From NCBI GenBank assembly GCA_002355935.1, contig AP017895.1, forward strand, positions 744,001-808,000: a DNA stretch of 64,000 nt, given 5' to 3'. Below, in pieces: positions 1 to 9,425 of the stretch. Origin of the DNA: Rothia aeria (GTDB lineage: Bacteria > Actinomycetota > Actinomycetes > Actinomycetales > Micrococcaceae). The translations under genes and the position numbers were made by a program. Position 1 is the stretch's first letter. Every line of letters starts with the position of its first letter. Under the pieces are notes generated by a model. That model made no database searches and was not told the DNA's origin. It saw nothing but the letters and a program-made list of their open reading frames with translations.

Positions 1-1
1 G

Positions 2-91
2 CGCCCCGTAAACCCGGAGGAGCTGATCGCCCACAATATTCGTGCCCTCCGCACCGGTGCTGCTGCGAGCGAGTACCGTAACCGGTTCTGA
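2..91 (+). CDS. C-terminal end of an unidentified protein (partial)
   Basis: An open frame enters the window from the left and stops with TGA at 89-91. The last 29 codons read as a soluble, charged tail ending SEYRNRF and contain the segment VNPEELIAHNIRALRTG. I do not recognise the family from so short a piece. A hairpin 20 bases after the stop is consistent with this being a gene 3' end. Confidence 0.5.
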   Translation, partial: RPVNPEELIAHNIRALRTGAAASEYRNRF

Positions 92-110
92 GTTCACTGC
101 TGGGAAGTAC

Positions 111-158
111 AGCCCCGTAGACTCTGCCCTACACCGATGATGAAGAGTTTACGGGGCT
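111..158 (+). terminator. Hairpin terminator of the leftmost gene
   Basis: AGCCCCGTAGACTCT pairs with AGAGTTTACGGGGCT across an 18-base loop, with one G-T pair. There is no clear U-tract, which is common in high-GC actinobacteria. Confidence 0.6.
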
Positions 159-167
159 TCCCATATC

Positions 168-181
168 TTAGGTTCTCCTAA
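168..181. promoter_or_regulatory. DtxR/IdeR-like palindrome upstream of the peptide ABC operon
   Basis: TTAGGTTCTCCTAA is a TTAGG-N4-CCTAA inverted repeat. Against the DtxR/IdeR 19-mer consensus that I recall (TWAGGTTAGSCTAACCTWA) I count 14 matches. It lies about 380 bases upstream of the first permease gene and 245 bases upstream of its most promoter-like element, so control of that operon is only possible. Three related palindromes occur elsewhere in the window. The rest of the 92-561 gap is AT-rich with no gene. Confidence 0.35.
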
Positions 182-426
182 ATTTCAAGGGGTATGCTGT
201 TACAGTGTCGTGGTTTTTCCCTTTTTTAAGTGGGAATCGGTGGATTTTTGGGGTGTTTTGGACCTTAAGACACGCTTTATGACGGCCGAAAACCCGCAAT
301 ATGCATTATTGTGTAAATTTTTCGTAACAATTTTTAACTCCGCTAGTTCTGTGGGGAAAATCGTTGCTGCATCACCCGAAGAAGCCTCCGAACACTGCGG
401 TGGCGGTGTAAAACACAAATGTGGGT

Positions 427-456
427 TTGGTGGATAGATAGAGGACTATATAAGAT
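427..456 (+). promoter_or_regulatory. Candidate promoter of the peptide ABC operon
   Basis: TTGGTG (427-432) and TAAGAT (451-456) are separated by 18 bases, about 105 bases before the ATG at 562. The same TGTAAGAT-like element recurs before the first two solute-binding protein genes. Inferred from sequence only. Confidence 0.3.
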
Positions 457-561
457 AAAGTAACTGTAATCCTAGTGACAACAGTCACGGGGTTATTTTG
501 ACATTGGAAGTCATTACACACATGCCTACGACACCGAATATTCGAGGAGGGGAGCCGTCCC

Positions 562-1543
562 ATGTTTAGGTACGTCCTCCAACGCTCGCTCACATATCTC
601 GTCATGGTGTTCATTACTACCACGATGGGCTATTTCGCGGCGGTTATTACCCTTCAGCCTGCGCTGCTTGAACAGGAAAAATTCCCAGGCCGACCCCAGA
701 ACAGGTTCAACGTAACTTTGCCTCTTTAGGCCTTGACCCGAGCAAAAGCGCTTGGGACCGTTATATCGAGTGGTTGACCAATGTTGTGACCAAATTCGAT
801 TGGGGCCGCAGCCCCAACGGCGCGTATGTGAACGAAGAATTCGGCCAGCGCGTCTGGGTTTCTTTCCGCCTGATGATTGCCGCAACCATTTTGACGATTG
901 TTATTGGTGTGGCACTTGGCGTATTCACGGCAGCTCGCCAGTACAAGCTCTCTGACCGTGTGATTACCAGCTACTCCTACCTGGTGTACATTATTCCCGC
1001 GCCTGTGGCGTACTTTTGGTGCAGACCGCTGCGATTCAGATTAACCAGTCCGCAGGGGAGACCATTTTCTACGTAACTGGTATTTCCTCTCCCGGGGTGA
1101 CGGGCTTCTGGAATACCACCATTGATTTGGCGGAACACTACGCGGTACCCACCTTCTGTATGACCGTGTTGGGCTGGTCAGCCTACCAGATCGCTCAGCG
1201 CCAGTACCTCTTGGATAACGTCAATGCCGACTTTGTCCGTACTGCACGCGCGAAGGGTTTGACCCGTAACCAGGCGATTACCCGCCATGCCCTGCGTGTG
1301 TCGTTTATTCCCGTCGCACAGTCCATCGCCTACCAGGTACCCGCGATTTTTGCCGGTGCTTTCTTCGCCGAGACAGTCTTTGCTTGGCCCGGTATTGGTA
1401 AATGGTCGATTGACGCCATTAGTCAGCAGGACGTGAACGCCGCAACCGCGACGTTGGCTTACGGTTCCGTTCTCTTCGCCATCGGCGCTATTATTGCCGA
1501 TATTGCCACCAGTATCGTTGACCCCCGAGTGAGGATCTCATGA
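562..1543 (+). CDS. Oligopeptide/dipeptide ABC transporter permease, DppB/OppB type (two frameshifts)
   Basis: Inner-membrane permease of a peptide-type ABC importer (BPD_transp_1 family). The frame opens at ATG 562 behind AGGAGG (545-550) with MFRYVLQRSLTYLVMVFITT, the usual first membrane helix of DppB. It must shift by a missing base near 685 and again near 1015, where the run TTTT should probably be TTTTT (AYFLVQTAAIQ). The rest is continuous: a periplasmic loop with DWGRSPNG, several helices, and the coupling-helix region RTARAKGLTRNQAITRHALR, ending FAWPGIGKWSIDAI. Corrected length is about 328 residues, normal for the family. The stop overlaps the next gene by ATGA, so translation is coupled. 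Annotated as one intact gene because both breaks look like sequence errors. Confidence 0.85.
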
Positions 1544-2598
1544 GCCAGGTAACTGAAACTCACGCCATTCCGGTGGTGAAAGGCGATGACTTTAAAGTCA
1601 TCAATAAGAAGGTCATTATTCTGCGCCGTTTTATGCGGAACAAGCTGGCGGTGTTTGGCCTGGGGCTTTTCGTGTTGATGTTCCTGTTCGGAATGTTCGG
1701 TCAGTACTTCACCTCGTACACTCCCACCCAGATTGACTATCTGGCTTTGGGGGAGGAGCCCAGTACTACCCATTTCTTTGGCACCAACGCAGCTGGCAAC
1801 GACCTCTACGCCCAAATGGTTGAGGGTGTTCGTGTTTCGCTCTTAATTGGTGTGGTTGTGGGCACTACCTCTATCGCTATTTCTGCAGTGTACGGCTGTA
1901 TTATGGCGTACTTTGGCGGTTGGATTGATAAAGTCATGCTTTTCATTCTGGAAGTCATGATTATGGTTCCTTCGCTGCTGATTCTGGCAATTGCGATGAA
2001 CAGTGGTATCGGTAAAGAGATCCAGAAAAATGTTCCCGCGTGGATCGTGCTCTCTGCTGTGCTCATTATCTTTAACTGGATGTCCCCGGCTCGTCTGATT
2101 CGTGCAATGGGCCAGTCTTTGATTGGGCGTGACTACGTCAAGGGCGCTCGTTATATGGGTGTTCATCCATTCAAAATTGTGATGCGCCACCTCATCCCGA
2201 ATATTGGTTCGCTGCTGGTGCTCGAATTTACGCGTGGCATTATGTACGCTGTGCTGGCTGAGGTTGTTTACTCCTTCATTGGTATCGGTATCCGTTACCC
2301 CAACTACTCATTGGGTTCACTCATTTCTGAGGCATCTCAACAGATTAATACTCTGCCGCACATGTTCTGGTTCCCCATTATTTTCTTCTTCCTCATTGTG
2401 GCCCCGTTGGCGTTCATGAACGACGGTTTGCGTGATGCCTTCGACCCGACCTCCATGTCTGTCGGTTCGATTAAGAAAGAGAAGAAAAACAAGAAAGCTA
2501 AGAAGGTCGAAACCGTAAAACCGGCTGAGTCCCTCACCACAGCAGAACCCGATGCTTCGGAGTCTGAGGCCAAGAAAGAGGAGGTAAAGAACTCATGA
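1540..2598 (+). CDS. Oligopeptide/dipeptide ABC transporter permease, DppC/OppC type
   Basis: Second permease of the importer, 352 residues. The N-terminus has a cytosolic lead followed by a helix (NKLAVFGLGLFVLMFLFGMFG), as in OppC. HFFGTNAAGNDLYAQMVEGVR is the typical DppC segment after the first loop, and GRDYVKGARYMGVHPFKIVMRHLIPN is the ATPase-docking loop. The last about 45 residues are a charged, Lys/Glu-rich tail not needed for the fold. Overlaps both neighbours by 4 bases. No frameshift. Confidence 0.9.
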   Translation: MSQVTETHAIPVVKGDDFKVINKKVIILRRFMRNKLAVFGLGLFVLMFLFGMFGQYFTSYTPTQIDYLALGEEPSTTHFFGTNAAGNDLYAQMVEGVRVSLLIGVVVGTTSIAISAVYGCIMAYFGGWIDKVMLFILEVMIMVPSLLILAIAMNSGIGKEIQKNVPAWIVLSAVLIIFNWMSPARLIRAMGQSLIGRDYVKGARYMGVHPFKIVMRHLIPNIGSLLVLEFTRGIMYAVLAEVVYSFIGIGIRYPNYSLGSLISEASQQINTLPHMFWFPIIFFFLIVAPLAFMNDGLRDAFDPTSMSVGSIKKEKKNKKAKKVETVKPAESLTTAEPDASESEAKKEEVKNS

Positions 2599-4712
2599 GC
2601 ATCTCTCCCGTTCTGAGTGTCAAAGACCTCAACGTCCGTTTCAATACCGAAAACGGCGTGGTGCACGCGGTACGCGGCGTGAATTTTGACTTGTATGCCG
2701 GTAAAACCCTCGGTATCGTGGGTGAATCCGGTTCGGGCAAGTCGGTCGCATCAATGGCGATTATGGGCCTGCACCCTACAACAGCTGATATTACCGGGTC
2801 TATTAAGTACAACGGCAACGAGCTGTTGGGGCTGAGCGATAAGGAAATGTGTGAGTACCGTGGCAAGCACATCTCCATGATTTTTCAGGACCCGCTCTCA
2901 TCGCTCACCCCGGTGTATACCATTGGGCAGCAGATCGCCGAGGTCCTGAAGATCCACAATAAGGGCATGAGCAAGCAGGCGATTAAAGATCGCTCGATCG
3001 AGCTGATGCGTCTGGTGGGTATTCCTTCCCCGGCAGATCGTCTGCGTTCGTACCCGCACGAGTTTTCGGGCGGTATGCGCCAGCGCATTATGATTGCAAT
3101 GGCTATTGCGAATGACCCGCGTGTTCTGATCGCCGATGAGCCCACCACTGCACTGGATGTGACCATTCAGGCGCAGGTGCTTGAGGTGATAGATAAGGCG
3201 CAGGACGAAACGGGCGCAGCAACCATTATGATTACCCACGACCTGGGTGTCGTTGCCGGTATGGCGGACGATATTCTGGTGATGTACGCGGGTAAACCGG
3301 TGGAAATCGCGAAGGCCGAGGACCTGTATAAGTACCCCAGCCACCCGTACACCATTGGCCTGCTGGGTGCGGTCCCACGTGTAGACCGTTCGCAGAAGAT
3401 GTCGCTGGTGCCGATTGAGGGCACCCCGCCGAACCTGATTAACCCGGTGGAGCGTTGTTCGTTCCGCGACCGCTGCCCTGTGGCTAAAAGTGGGGGCCAG
3501 TGCTGTAAGGATGAGGCTGGCGAGCCCGAGCTGATGCCGCTTGACGGCGCGGGTGAGGGGCACCTATCATCGTGCAGCATATCCCAGGATCTGATCAGTA
3601 AGACAGCTGATGAGCTGTACTCGATCCCTGAGACCCCCGTGTCGAAGTTTGACGGTGTTCCGCGTGAAGAGCGTGTTCCGGTGCTTGAGGTACGCAACGT
3701 GAAGAAACACTTCCCGCTCATGAAGGGCTCACTTATTAAGAAACGTGTGGGCACCGTGAAAGCGGTTAACGGCGTTACCTTCGATATCCGTGAAGGCGAG
3801 TGCTTCTCTATTGTGGGCGAGTCGGGGTGCGGTAAGACTACCACCCTGCTGGAAATCATGGAGTTCAGCAAGAACACTGACGGCGAGATCCTGATTAACG
3901 GCACCTCCACGAAGGATAGTAAGTCGGCTAATGAGATCCTGAAACTGCGTAAGAACCAGCAGATGGTGTTCCAGGATCCCACCGGAGCACTGGATCCGCG
4001 TTTTACGGTGTACGAGGTGCTCGCTGAGCCCCTTGAAAACCAGGGGATGAAACGTGCGGATATTAAGAAGCGCGTGATTGAGCTGATGCGGACTGTGGGT
4101 CTACAGCCAGACCATGTGAACCGCTTCCCGAACCAGTTCTCTGGCGGTCAGCGTCAGCGTATCGGTATTGCCCGTGCGCTGGCGGTGAACCCCAAACTGG
4201 TGGTATTGGACGAGCCTGTTTCGGCGCTGGACGTCTCAGTGCAGGCAGGTGTTATTAACCTGCTGGAGAAGCTCCGTGCCGAGCTGGGGCTCAGCTACCT
4301 GATGGTGGCCCATGACCTTGCGGTGATCCGCCACGCCTCTGATCGTGTTGCGGTCATGTACCTGGGGCGCATTGTTGAGATTGGTAGCGTGGATGAGGTG
4401 TTCGATAACCCGGTTCACCCGTATACCAAGGCTTTGCTGTCGGCTATCCCTGTGCCAGACCCAGAGGTTGAGGCGAAGCGTGAGCGCACCATGCTGGAAG
4501 GCGATTTGCCGACTCCAGTGAACGCGCCGGTGGGCTGTGGATTCTCTAGCCGTTGCCCTGTCTTCAAGCTGTTGCCTGAGGATAAGCAGAAGGTGTGCCT
4601 TGAGAAACTGCCTGAGCTTGAGCCTATCGAAGGTCAGGACCACGCATATGCTTGCTACTTCCCCGAGGGCGTTTCTCAGGTATCTCCTGAGGACGTTGCT
4701 CAGGCGGCGTAG
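2595..4712 (+). CDS. Fused double ATPase of a peptide ABC transporter (DppD-DppF type)
   Basis: Single 705-residue protein carrying both nucleotide-binding domains of the importer. Domain 1 has Walker A GESGSGKS at 43-50, signature FSGGMRQR at 157-164 and Walker B VLIADEP at 177-183. It ends in the Cys-containing oligopeptide C-terminal motif (ERCSFRDRCP near 287-295). Domain 2 starts near 362 with Walker A GESGCGKT at 408-415, followed by FSGGQRQR, LVVLDEPVSALD and a second Cys motif (CGFSSRCP). In many bacteria OppD and OppF are separate genes; the fusion is frequent in actinobacteria. It completes a B-C-DF operon, with binding proteins supplied by the three downstream genes. Confidence 0.92.
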   Translation: MSISPVLSVKDLNVRFNTENGVVHAVRGVNFDLYAGKTLGIVGESGSGKSVASMAIMGLHPTTADITGSIKYNGNELLGLSDKEMCEYRGKHISMIFQDPLSSLTPVYTIGQQIAEVLKIHNKGMSKQAIKDRSIELMRLVGIPSPADRLRSYPHEFSGGMRQRIMIAMAIANDPRVLIADEPTTALDVTIQAQVLEVIDKAQDETGAATIMITHDLGVVAGMADDILVMYAGKPVEIAKAEDLYKYPSHPYTIGLLGAVPRVDRSQKMSLVPIEGTPPNLINPVERCSFRDRCPVAKSGGQCCKDEAGEPELMPLDGAGEGHLSSCSISQDLISKTADELYSIPETPVSKFDGVPREERVPVLEVRNVKKHFPLMKGSLIKKRVGTVKAVNGVTFDIREGECFSIVGESGCGKTTTLLEIMEFSKNTDGEILINGTSTKDSKSANEILKLRKNQQMVFQDPTGALDPRFTVYEVLAEPLENQGMKRADIKKRVIELMRTVGLQPDHVNRFPNQFSGGQRQRIGIARALAVNPKLVVLDEPVSALDVSVQAGVINLLEKLRAELGLSYLMVAHDLAVIRHASDRVAVMYLGRIVEIGSVDEVFDNPVHPYTKALLSAIPVPDPEVEAKRERTMLEGDLPTPVNAPVGCGFSSRCPVFKLLPEDKQKVCLEKLPELEPIEGQDHAYACYFPEGVSQVSPEDVAQAA

Positions 4713-4747
4713 CTTTAGAGTCGGCTTTGTCGTAAGCCGCATGTGAG

Positions 4748-4782
4748 CCGAGGGCGGCCACCATCTGGTGGTCGCCCCTCGG
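4748..4782 (+). terminator. Terminator of the permease/ATPase operon
   Basis: CCGAGGGCGGCCACCA pairs with TGGTGGTCGCCCCTCGG around a two-base loop, followed by TGCGTTTT. It separates the transporter operon from the binding-protein genes. Confidence 0.75.
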
Positions 4783-4983
4783 TGCGTTTTCAGCCTGAGA
4801 AGGGAGGAGACGCACAGAAATGATGGTGCTGTGACGATGATTGAGCGTTCCTTAGGCCCGCTGCGAGCACCACAAAGCAGCAATAATTACATCATAAATG
4901 CTGATAAAACAGGATTCTTGTGAATATATATGCGTAATGAATATTTTTATCTACTAAAATGCAATCCTTGTTCCCTCAGAGCA

Positions 4984-5003
4984 AAAATGTGGTGTAAGAT
5001 ACT
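4984..5003 (+). promoter_or_regulatory. Promoter-like element shared with the next binding-protein gene
   Basis: AAAATGTGGTGTAAGATACT lies about 105 bases before the ATG at 5107 and is almost repeated at 7064. TGTAAGAT resembles an extended -10. The surrounding 4783-5106 gap is AT-rich and otherwise shows no gene. Confidence 0.35.
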
Positions 5004-5106
5004 AGACTAAGACCAGGTACTGTAGTTCAGCACACAGAACGTGCATCTGGTTGATTCATCAGGCACTTGATGGTACGAGTGCATTAGTGAAAGTTGGGCG
5101 ATAGCT

Positions 5107-6812
5107 ATGGAGAAGCAGTATATCTTCAACCGCCGCACCCTGTTGAGCGGTGCTGTAGCAGTCACTACTATTGGCTTGCTGGCAGCCTGCGGTGGAGGTT
5201 CAAAGAAAGAAGATAAGGTTAAAGCACCCGGTAAGGGGGCTAAAGCCGAGGAACTGTATAACATCAATTCGCATCCGGTGTCCGACTTGAAACAGGGCGG
5301 AGAGCTCCGTATTCCGGTGACCGCTATTGGGCCAGATTTCAATATATGGAGTCAAAGCGGTAGCAGCTACTCTACCGCCAAGGTACTTAGCACCATGCGT
5401 ACGGCTCGCCTTTATAAGGTCACTGCTGATGGTGCGTATACACTTGATAAGGACTATTGTGAGAAGTTCGAGGTTGGCAAGAAAGGCAACAAAGTAGCTG
5501 TTGCTATTAAGATGAACCCAAAGGCCAAATTTAATGATGGTACCCCATCGATATTAAGGCATTGCGTGCCACCTGGAAGATCCACCAGGAACCCGGTGGT
5601 AAATACAATATCGTAACAGCGGGGCCTTACCCTCACATTGAAAGCATTGAGCCTGAGGGCAAGGATGGTGTCATTCAGGTTGTCTTCAAGAATCCCTACT
5701 ACCCGATTGAAGATCTTTTTGCTTACATCGCACACCCTGCGTTAGAAGATCCGGAGGTCTTTAATAAAGGATTTGTTGATAAGCCACGCCCAGAGTACAG
5801 CTCGGGCCCGTTCACTGTAAAAGAAGATGGATGGAATTCCTCATCTAAAACTTTCACGGTGGTAGCAAACGAGAAATGGTGGGGTGAGAAGCCCCTTCTA
5901 GACCGTATTATTTTCCGTGCGCTTGAGGCAGGCGCTTCTCGCGCGGCATTTAAGAACGGTGAAATCGATGCCGTTGTTGCCTCTACTCCTACCGCATATG
6001 CTGAACTTAAGGATACTAATGGGGCGCAGATTCGTCGCGGACAGCGTTTGTTCTCTGGTGGTCTGAATCTGAATCCAAAGCATATTAAGGATGCGAAGGT
6101 CCGTAAAGCAATTTTCGTTGGCACTGACCGGCAGGCTCTGGCAAATGTTAACTTCCAGGGGCTTCCTTACGAAGAAGATGTTCCCGGTTCAATGGTTCTT
6201 ATGCCGTTCTCTCCGTTGTATGAGGATAACTTCCCGAAACCTGAAGGCGGCGATCGTAAGGCTGCTGCCCAGAAGATCCTGGAGGAGGCTGGGTACACCA
6301 AAGGATCTGACGGTTTCTACGAAAAGGACGGTAAGAAGCTTGAGTACCGTGTAACTGTTTTCAGTGATGACCCCACCAGTAAAAATGTTGGGCAGAACTT
6401 CGTCGAAATCATGAAGAACATCGGACTGCACATTGAGCTGAACCCTGAGGCTGGTCTTAACTTCAACAAGGTGATTAGCAACAAGGAATATGATATTACG
6501 TTCTCGGGCTATAGCGTGGGTGCAGAACCTACGGCGGGAACCCAACAGTTCTACTATTCCAAGGATAACGATGGTGTAGGTACCCCCGAGATTGATAAGC
6601 TGATCGAAAAAATTCTAGTTGAGCCTGACCCTCAGAAGCGTGCCCAAAAGTGTAATGAGGTTGAGAAGAAGCATATGAGTGAAGTGTGCACTCTGGGCAC
6701 TGTGTATAACGGACCTCTGTACACAATGTGTAAGGAAAAGCTGGCAAATTACGGCACTTTCCTTTATGACGAAAGCAATATCGACTGGGCAAAGGTTGGC
6801 TGGCTGAAGTAA
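5107..6812 (+). CDS. Peptide-type ABC solute-binding lipoprotein 1 (SBP_bac_5; frameshift)
   Basis: Extracytoplasmic substrate receptor for the ABC importer just upstream. Signal peptide with a twin-arginine-like NRRTLLSGA and lipobox LLAAC (lipid-attached Cys28), followed by a charged linker and the family-5 solute-binding fold (KMNPKAKFNDGTP, FVANEKWWGEKPLLDR-like segments). The frame breaks near 5550 in ACCCCATCG, where one base is missing. The two paralogues downstream read ACCCCTATCGAT and ACCCCCATTGAC at this point, which proves the intended frame (DGTPIDIKALRATW). Corrected length is about 568. No strong Shine-Dalgarno before ATG 5107. Highly similar to the next gene (shared linker EELYNINSHPVSDLKQGGE), so a recent tandem duplicate. 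Substrate unknown. Confidence 0.85.
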
Positions 6813-6834
6813 ACATCTAATAGCCCTATCTTAT

Positions 6835-6876
6835 AGAGGGTGTGGTTTCCCGTTTTCTGGGAATATCACACCCTCT
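6835..6876 (+). terminator. Terminator after binding protein 1
   Basis: AGAGGGTGTG pairs with CACACCCTCT, with an inner TTCCC/GGGAA stem. Confidence 0.75.
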
Positions 6877-7063
6877 TGTGGTGTCTTGAACGTGTACTTT
6901 CTGCAGAAGTGTGTGCGGGAAGAAGGCGGTTCTTCGGTTGCCCGGAGGGCAGAAAAGTCAAAATATGCATACAATGAATATTGTAAATAAAGGAATATTA
7001 CGTATAAATATTCATATACACTGTTAAATATCCCACAAAATCTGCTTTTTCTGCCACAACCAT

Positions 7064-7084
7064 AAAATGCGGGTGTAAGGTACT
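7064..7084 (+). promoter_or_regulatory. Second copy of the binding-protein promoter-like element
   Basis: Reads as the 4984 element with one extra base (AAAATG, then GGGTGTAAGGTACT), about 125 bases before ATG 7207. The 6877-7206 gap holds this element and AT-rich sequence, with no gene seen. Confidence 0.35.
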
Positions 7085-7206
7085 GAGATATAACCTGAAC
7101 TTATAGCTTAACTTTGGATAAGTCCAAACCCGTAAAGCGTATAAGCCGGGTGACGCACCGGAGCACTTGGTGCAGCAAATGAACTTGTAGACGTGAGGCA
7201 ATAGCT

Positions 7207-8900
7207 ATGCAGAAGCAGTACATCTTCAACCGCCGCACCTTGCTGGGCGCTGCAGCCGCAACGACTACCGTGGGCCTGTTAGCTGCCTGCGGCGGCTCGA
7301 AGAAAGAGGATAAGGTTAAAGCGCCCGGTAAAGACGCTAAGTCTGAGGAACTGTACAATATCAATTCGCATCCGGTGTCTGACTTGAAGCAGGGCGGTGA
7401 GGTGCGTATCCCCCTGGGATCCCTTGGGCCGGATTTCAATACCTATTCAACAAGCGGAGATTCCTACGACACGCAGATTGTGATGAGCTCAATCCGTGCA
7501 GCGGGACTGTGGAATATTACGCACCTAGGAAAATACGAGCTGAATAAGGATTTTGCCCTCTCCTTCAAACCTGTAGAAGAGGGTGGTAAAGACGTCGTTT
7601 ACATTGAGCTGAATCCCAAGGCAAAGTTCAACGATGGCACCCCTATCGATTACAAAGCGTTGCAGTCCACCTGGAAGATACGCAAGAGTTCCGACGGTGA
7701 CTACAATATCATCAGCTCAGGTATCTATGAGTATATTGAGAGCGTCGAAAACAACGGGGGTAACTTTAAGGTAAAGGTCACTATGGCCAAACCATACTAC
7801 CCGTTAAACGAGATGTTCGATGCGATTTTCCACCCCGGCATGGAAGACCCGAAAGTTTTCAATGACGGGTTTGTGAATAACCCGCACCCTGAATTTGGGT
7901 GTGGTCCGTTTAAGCTGGCTGATAAAGGCTGGAACTCTACCGAGAACACCTTCACTATGGTGCCGAATGAGAAATGGTGGGGCGAGAAGCCCGTGCTTGA
8001 CCGGGTGATCTTCCGGGGCTTGGAGGAAAGCGCGAAGGTTGCTGCCTTTAAGAACGGGGAAGTAGACGCGGTTGAGTCACGCACCTCCACATCATATGCC
8101 GAACTGAAAATACTGCGAATGCTGAGTTGCGCAAAGGTCAGCTGCTGTATGCGGGTGGTCTGAATTTGAACCCCAAGCGGATTGAAGATGCAAAAGTGCG
8201 GAAAGCAATTTTCCTGGGTATTGATCGGAAGGCTCTTAGTAATATTGCCTTTCAGAATTTGCCGTACGAGGAAGACCCATCCGGCTCAATGTTGCACCTA
8301 CCGTTCGAGGAGTATTACGAGGATAATTTCCCGAAGGCAGATGGGGACGCAAAATCTGCTGCCCAAAAGCTCTTAGAAGAAGCCGGATACACGAAGGACG
8401 GCGAGTACTATGCTAAGGGTGGTAAGCAGCTGCGGTATAAAATCACCGTGTTTGGCGATGACCCCAGTAAGAGCAGCATGGCGCGTAGTTTCGCTCAGAC
8501 GATGAAGGAGATCGGCATTAACTTTGAGGTCGAAACTCGCGGTTCTGCGGAGTTCTCGAAAGTTACCGGCTCTAAAGAGTACGACATTATAGTATCGGGC
8601 TTTAGCCTCAGCGGCGCGGATGGCACCGCTGCCACCAAGCAGTTCTACTACTCTAAAGAGAACGACGGTGTGGGTAATGCCGAGATCGACGCAATGATCG
8701 AAAAGATGGCGGTCATTAAAGACGACGCGGAGCGGAACAAGATGTGCAACCAGATTGAGAAGAAGCACATGGCTGAGGTCTCGACCATCGGCACGGTGTT
8801 TAACGGCCCCGACCTGATGGTGTGCAAGAAAGAACTGGCGAACTACGGGCCTACCCTTTTCAAACCCATTGAATGGGAAAAGGTCGGTTGGCTCAAGTAA
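7207..8900 (+). CDS. Peptide-type ABC solute-binding lipoprotein 2 (SBP_bac_5; frameshift)
   Basis: Paralogue of the preceding gene, with signal NRRTLLGAAAATTTVG, lipobox LLAAC (Cys28) and the same linker and fold. The frame breaks near 8110: AAAATACTGCG should read AAA-GAT-ACT-GCG by comparison with LKDTNGAQIRRGQRL in paralogue 1 (one base missing). The C-terminal half resumes as RKGQLLYAGGLNLNPK. Corrected length is about 564. The conserved C-terminal cysteines (MCNQIEKKHMAEV and LMVCKKELANYG) are kept in paralogue 1. It probably delivers a related but not identical ligand to the same permease. Confidence 0.85.
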
Positions 8901-8919
8901 CAAGCTGTGTATTGCTTTT

Positions 8920-8967
8920 CCTGTAGGGGCGGGCTCTTCACCCATAGAAGCAGTCCGCTCCTACAGG
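8920..8967 (+). terminator. Terminator after binding protein 2
   Basis: CCTGTAGGGGCGGGCT pairs with AGTCCGCTCCTACAGG, followed by TTTAACCTTT. Confidence 0.8.
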
Positions 8968-9414
8968 TTTAACCTTTAGGCAGCTAGCAGTTACTGAGGT
9001 GCAGCCCATTGGTGCGGATGCGGTTCCACATTGTTTCATTCCAAAATCACCGAAGCTACTCTCATTAGCTTCTGGCGGGAGGGGCCTCTCAGTGCCGTGT
9101 GAACAGCGGTGTGCGACCCATACGGTATATTAATATGCGCCTTGCTATGAACCTAAAGTAAACATTAAGAAAAAAGTTTCTTAAACAAACCAAAACACAG
9201 TAAAGCGTATTTTATGCCCTTAAGATATGCATGGTTGTGTGAATAAATCGGCAGCCTGTGTGCGCCACAGGTCACTTTACGGCTAAAATTGCCGCTATAA
9301 TTAACTCCAAGAACTCTACTTCTTTGGGGCACCCCGCCCCACATCAGGCTATCTGTGTCCTCAATGATGACAGGCTCAAAGTAGCTAGCAGATGCCTTGC
9401 CCTATTTCGAACGC
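8968..9414. other. Long AT-rich leader before binding protein 3
   Basis: About 450 bases without a convincing gene. It contains A/T-rich tracts near 9160-9260 that could hold a promoter, but the TGTAAGRTACT element of the first two paralogues is not obvious here. An open frame from 9258 simply runs into the downstream gene and lacks signal-peptide character before 9426. Confidence 0.4.
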
Positions 9415-9425
9415 TAGGAGATTCG